From assembly GCF_036324505.1 (NCBI RefSeq), contig NC_086354.1:6869295-6933294 (forward strand): a DNA stretch of 64,000 bases, read 5' to 3'. Position numbers and translations under genes: made by a program. Positions 61,205-64,000 of this stretch are shown here, one piece after another. Under the pieces are notes generated by a model, which worked only from the letters and a program-made list of their open reading frames with translations, had not been told where the DNA came from and did not search any database. Source of the stretch: Eleginops maclovinus (lineage: Eukaryota; Chordata; Actinopteri; Perciformes; Eleginopidae). Numbering within the stretch: the stretch's first letter is position 1; each line of letters opens with the position of its first letter.

Positions 61205-62626
61205 GTGTGTTCAGCTTTACTCAGGCACGAAATGGCTTCTAGATCAGAGGAGGATTACTGCTGTCCGGTCTGTCATGACATCTTCAGAGATCCAGTTGTT
61301 TTGTCATGTTGCCAGAGCTTCTGTAAAAACTGTCTGAACACCTGGTGGAAGACGAAACCACTGCGTGAGTGTCCAGTTTGTAAGAGACGATCCTCAATGG
61401 TGAACCCACCTGTTAGTCTGGTGTTGAAGAACCTGTGTGAGGCCTTTGTACAGGAGCGAGACCGGAGAGCATTGGAAAACCTCTGTAGTGTGCACTCTGA
61501 GAAACTCAAACTCTTCTGCCTGGACCATAAGCAGCCAATTTGTCTCATCTGCAGGGACTCAGAGAAATATACAAACCATAAATTCAGCCCTGTTGACGAA
61601 GCTGGGCCAAAGCACAAGCAGAATCTGCGGGATACTCTGAAACCCTTAAAGAGGAATTTAAGTGTTCTCGAACAGGTTCAAGGGAAGTTAAGCAAAACAG
61701 CAGAACACATTAAGGTCCAAGCCCGACAAACTGAGAAGCAAATTAGGGATCAGTTTCAGAAGCTTCACAAGTTTCTAGAAAAAGAAGAGGAAGCCAGGAT
61801 GGCTGCTTTGAAACATGAAGAGGAGCAGAAGATGCGGATGATAACAGTAGAGATGGGCTTAAAGATGGCCGCTCTTTCAGACACAATCATAACCACAGAG
61901 AAGGAGTTGGGAGCCGAAGACGTGTCCTTTCTGCAGAACTATAAGGCTGCAGTGGAAAGAGTCCAGCTGCAGAGCCCCCTGCTGAAGAAACCACAGCTGG
62001 GCCCAGGAGCTCTCATAGATAAGGCCAAACATCTGGGCAACCTGACCTTCAACATCTGGAACAAGATGAAGGAGATGGTCTCCTACACGCCAGTGATTCT
62101 GGACCCAAACACAACAAATCTAGAACTCATCGTGTCTGATGATATGACCAATGCGAGAGGAGGAGATCAGCAGGATCTTCCCGATAATCCAGAGAGGTTT
62201 CACGATTATTACATCGTCCAAGGTTCTGAGAGCTTTAGCTCGGGGACTCACACATGGGCCGTAGAAGTTGGTGACAATACATTCTGGTCAATAGGTGTGT
62301 TAGCAGAGTCTTTCCAGAAAAATGGACCCACACGGACTGGATTATGGGAAATGCGGTTCCATAAAGGGGAATACTCGGTGCGGGCACTACCAGCTGCCGC
62401 CACTGATCTGGAGTTGCAGAAGAAGCCGAAGAGAATCAGAATGAGTCTGGATTGGAGCAGAGGACAGCTGACATTCTCTGATCTTGATACTAACACACAC
62501 TTACACACCCTCACACACGCTTTCACTGAGAGCCTGTTTCCATACATTAGCACAGTGGATAAAGTACCGCTGAAGATCTTACCAAATAAGGTCGGTGTGA
62601 CCAAAAACAAGTGTGCAAGTTTTTAG
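61205..62626 (+). CDS. TRIM-family RING/B-box/PRY-SPRY protein (TRIM35 / zinc-binding A33-like), intronless
   Basis: A 473-codon uninterrupted frame. Order of domains: RING (about residues 20-59, starting CPVC and ending ECPVCKRRS), B-box 2 (about 94-126), a long Lys/Glu-rich coiled coil (about 134-255), PRY (from VILDPNT, about 297) and SPRY to near the C-terminus (GTHTWAVEVGD, then LDWSRGQLTFSD). In this family the RING recruits E2 ubiquitin-conjugating enzymes, the coiled coil dimerises and the PRY-SPRY binds targets; many fish members act in innate immunity. A single exon is usual for this teleost group. The start may be Met10 (61232, MASRSEED), which matches relatives better than the first Met. 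Oddities: the RING histidine ligand is Gln37 (CAG at 61313) and a B-box histidine ligand is Tyr122 (TAT at 61568), so E3 activity may be impaired. A possible ATTAAA poly(A) signal is at 62722. The exact orthologue is not determined. Confidence 0.9.
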   Translation: MCSALLRHEMASRSEEDYCCPVCHDIFRDPVVLSCCQSFCKNCLNTWWKTKPLRECPVCKRRSSMVNPPVSLVLKNLCEAFVQERDRRALENLCSVHSEKLKLFCLDHKQPICLICRDSEKYTNHKFSPVDEAGPKHKQNLRDTLKPLKRNLSVLEQVQGKLSKTAEHIKVQARQTEKQIRDQFQKLHKFLEKEEEARMAALKHEEEQKMRMITVEMGLKMAALSDTIITTEKELGAEDVSFLQNYKAAVERVQLQSPLLKKPQLGPGALIDKAKHLGNLTFNIWNKMKEMVSYTPVILDPNTTNLELIVSDDMTNARGGDQQDLPDNPERFHDYYIVQGSESFSSGTHTWAVEVGDNTFWSIGVLAESFQKNGPTRTGLWEMRFHKGEYSVRALPAAATDLELQKKPKRIRMSLDWSRGQLTFSDLDTNTHLHTLTHAFTESLFPYISTVDKVPLKILPNKVGVTKNKCASF

Positions 62627-63250
62627 TTTGAAGGCGATGATAATAGTAGCAAAAAGCTCTTTATTTCTTTTTTAATGAATGTGTCCAACTATTGATGTGA
62701 ATATACACATTGAGCACATTTATTAAATGAACGTTAAATAAGTTCTAACTTTATTTATATATTATTTAATCTCATTTGACAGTTAGATTTTCTGGAACAT
62801 CATAATATAAACAGAAAATTAAATCAGGACTCAAATACTGTATGTTTGTGACATGTGGACCTAATTGTCTTCTTCAAGTATAGTAAAAAAATAAGCAGTG
62901 GATGAGAACAGATTTATACTAGTATAATAAATAAGAATATAAGCAATATAAGTCGCCTAAGGAAATGTTCACTACATTATTGTTATGGCCAAAATAATTC
63001 ATGATAGCAATATAGAAAAGGTTTGGGAGGAAGAAACACACATAATTATCATTATTTACACAATGTTATCATGTGTATTTTTGTTTACATTTTTCCAAGC
63101 TCAGTTTTTGTCAGTACAGGTATGTTTCAGCAATTCTTTAAATCGCAGTTTTCAGGGTTCATATGCATTTTCTTGTTATAATGCGTAAAGTGTTTATTAT
63201 GGGGGGTGGGGGGAATGCTTTGCACAGGAGGTCGGTCAAGTTTAAATCTC
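62627..63250. other. 3' flank of the TRIM gene
   Basis: AT-rich, with ATTAAA at 62722-62727 as a possible poly(A) signal. No further gene seen before the hAT-type MITE. Confidence 0.4.
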
Positions 63251-63774
63251 CAGTGGTGTAAAATGACTAAGTACATTTACTGAAGTACTGTACTTAATTA
63301 CAATTTTGAGGTTCTTTACTTCCATTTTATGCTATTTTGTACTTCTACCCAACTTCAATTCAGGGATTAATTGTGTACTTTTACCCCACTACATTTATTT
63401 CATTCCTTTAGTTACTTTACAGACTTGGTTTAATGATGAACTATATAATCAACACTTAAACCAGACTTTAGTTACACCTGGAGTAAATTCAGCAGCTACC
63501 CTGCAGTATACAAAGCCATTAACACTAGCTGCACCTTTACCAGCTTTGAGAACACTTTAATGATCAATAATTACTATCAAATGTCATATACTGTATATTA
63601 TTCTGAAATAAGCCAATCTGCAGAATGAGTTATTTTACTTTTGGTACTTTAGTATATTTTGATTCTAAAACTTGTACTTTTACTTGAGTAACATTTTGAC
63701 TGCAGGACTTTGACTTCACTCTGGTACTTCTACTTGTACTGAAGTACAAGATTTGAGTACTTCTTCCACTTCTG
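63251..63774. mobile_element. hAT-type MITE, copy 2 (524 bp)
   Basis: Same family and orientation as 21697-22009: ends CAGTGGTGTAAAATGACTAA and, on the complement, CAGAAGTGGAAGAAGTACTC, with many AAGTAC/GTACTT motifs near both ends. The flanking octamers no longer match. It has no coding capacity. Confidence 0.8.
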
Positions 63775-64000
63775 GTTAACAAACATCTGGCACTCAACAT
63801 TAAGTGTTAATGTTTCATACCAACTTACTTTCATGGTTGTCTTAGAGTTGGCAAAGTATGGACACGTGTCCTCTCCATTCTGATATTATCCTACGTTCTG
63901 CTTTTGTTTAGCTCAATTTCAATGACGACATGTTCAGTTATAGCTCATTTAATCTGAAAATGCAGAAAAAAAAAGCTAAACCAAATGTAAAGATTGTTCG

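Overview
The window reads as AT-rich teleost fish nuclear DNA, most likely from a spiny-rayed (percomorph-type) fish. The evidence is several DD34E and DD36E Tc1-like transposons, hAT-type and TTAA-flanked non-autonomous elements, solo LTRs, 3' ends of LINEs, a tRNA-derived SINE, very long perfect microsatellites, and an intronless RING/B-box/PRY-SPRY (TRIM) gene of the kind that is greatly expanded in bony fishes. There is no sign of prokaryotic organisation. The species assignment is inference.

Only two host-type protein genes can be supported. At the right end (61205-62626, +) is a complete single-exon TRIM E3-ligase-like gene in which one zinc-ligand histidine of the RING and one of the B-box are replaced. 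In the middle (37998-39930, -) is an unrecognised intronless, Lys/Glu-rich coiled-coil gene. It carries a 60-bp coding minisatellite and is broken near its 3' third by two closely spaced single-base losses. A tight cluster of four CRE-like octamers lies about 330-400 bp upstream of its start codon.

Layout: 1-6.2 kb is unannotated sequence with a (CA)n tract and one unexplained 145-codon ORF. 6.2-8.6 kb is old dispersed repeat, a GGGTCCCCCTT-motif array and a Tc1 element whose internal deletion is filled by a perfect 44-bp snap-back palindrome. 11.4-13.8 kb is a nest (MITE, abutting Tc1, solo LTR inside the Tc1). 15.9-17.1 kb is a second nest (old hAT holding another solo LTR of the same family). 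18.7-19.2 kb is a deleted DD36E-type element. 20.7-22.0 kb holds a LINE 3' end and a hAT-type MITE. 22.8-34.5 kb is mostly unique sequence with a TTAA MITE, one TTAA-type end and a LINE tail, ending in a perfect (TTGG)61. 37.4-44.2 kb is the coiled-coil gene embedded in Tc1 fragments, a 105-bp (AC)n, a LINE and a nearly intact Tc1 with only two stop codons. 44.2-61.2 kb is gene-poor, with a SINE, a perfect (CTT)63 and a few blocks that look like conserved non-coding DNA. 61.2-64 kb is the TRIM gene and a second hAT-type MITE.

The genes do not form a functional cluster. The window looks like a gene-poor, transposon-rich intergenic or intronic region with two isolated intronless genes. Small exons of a large spliced gene could be hidden here; they cannot be recognised by reading alone.
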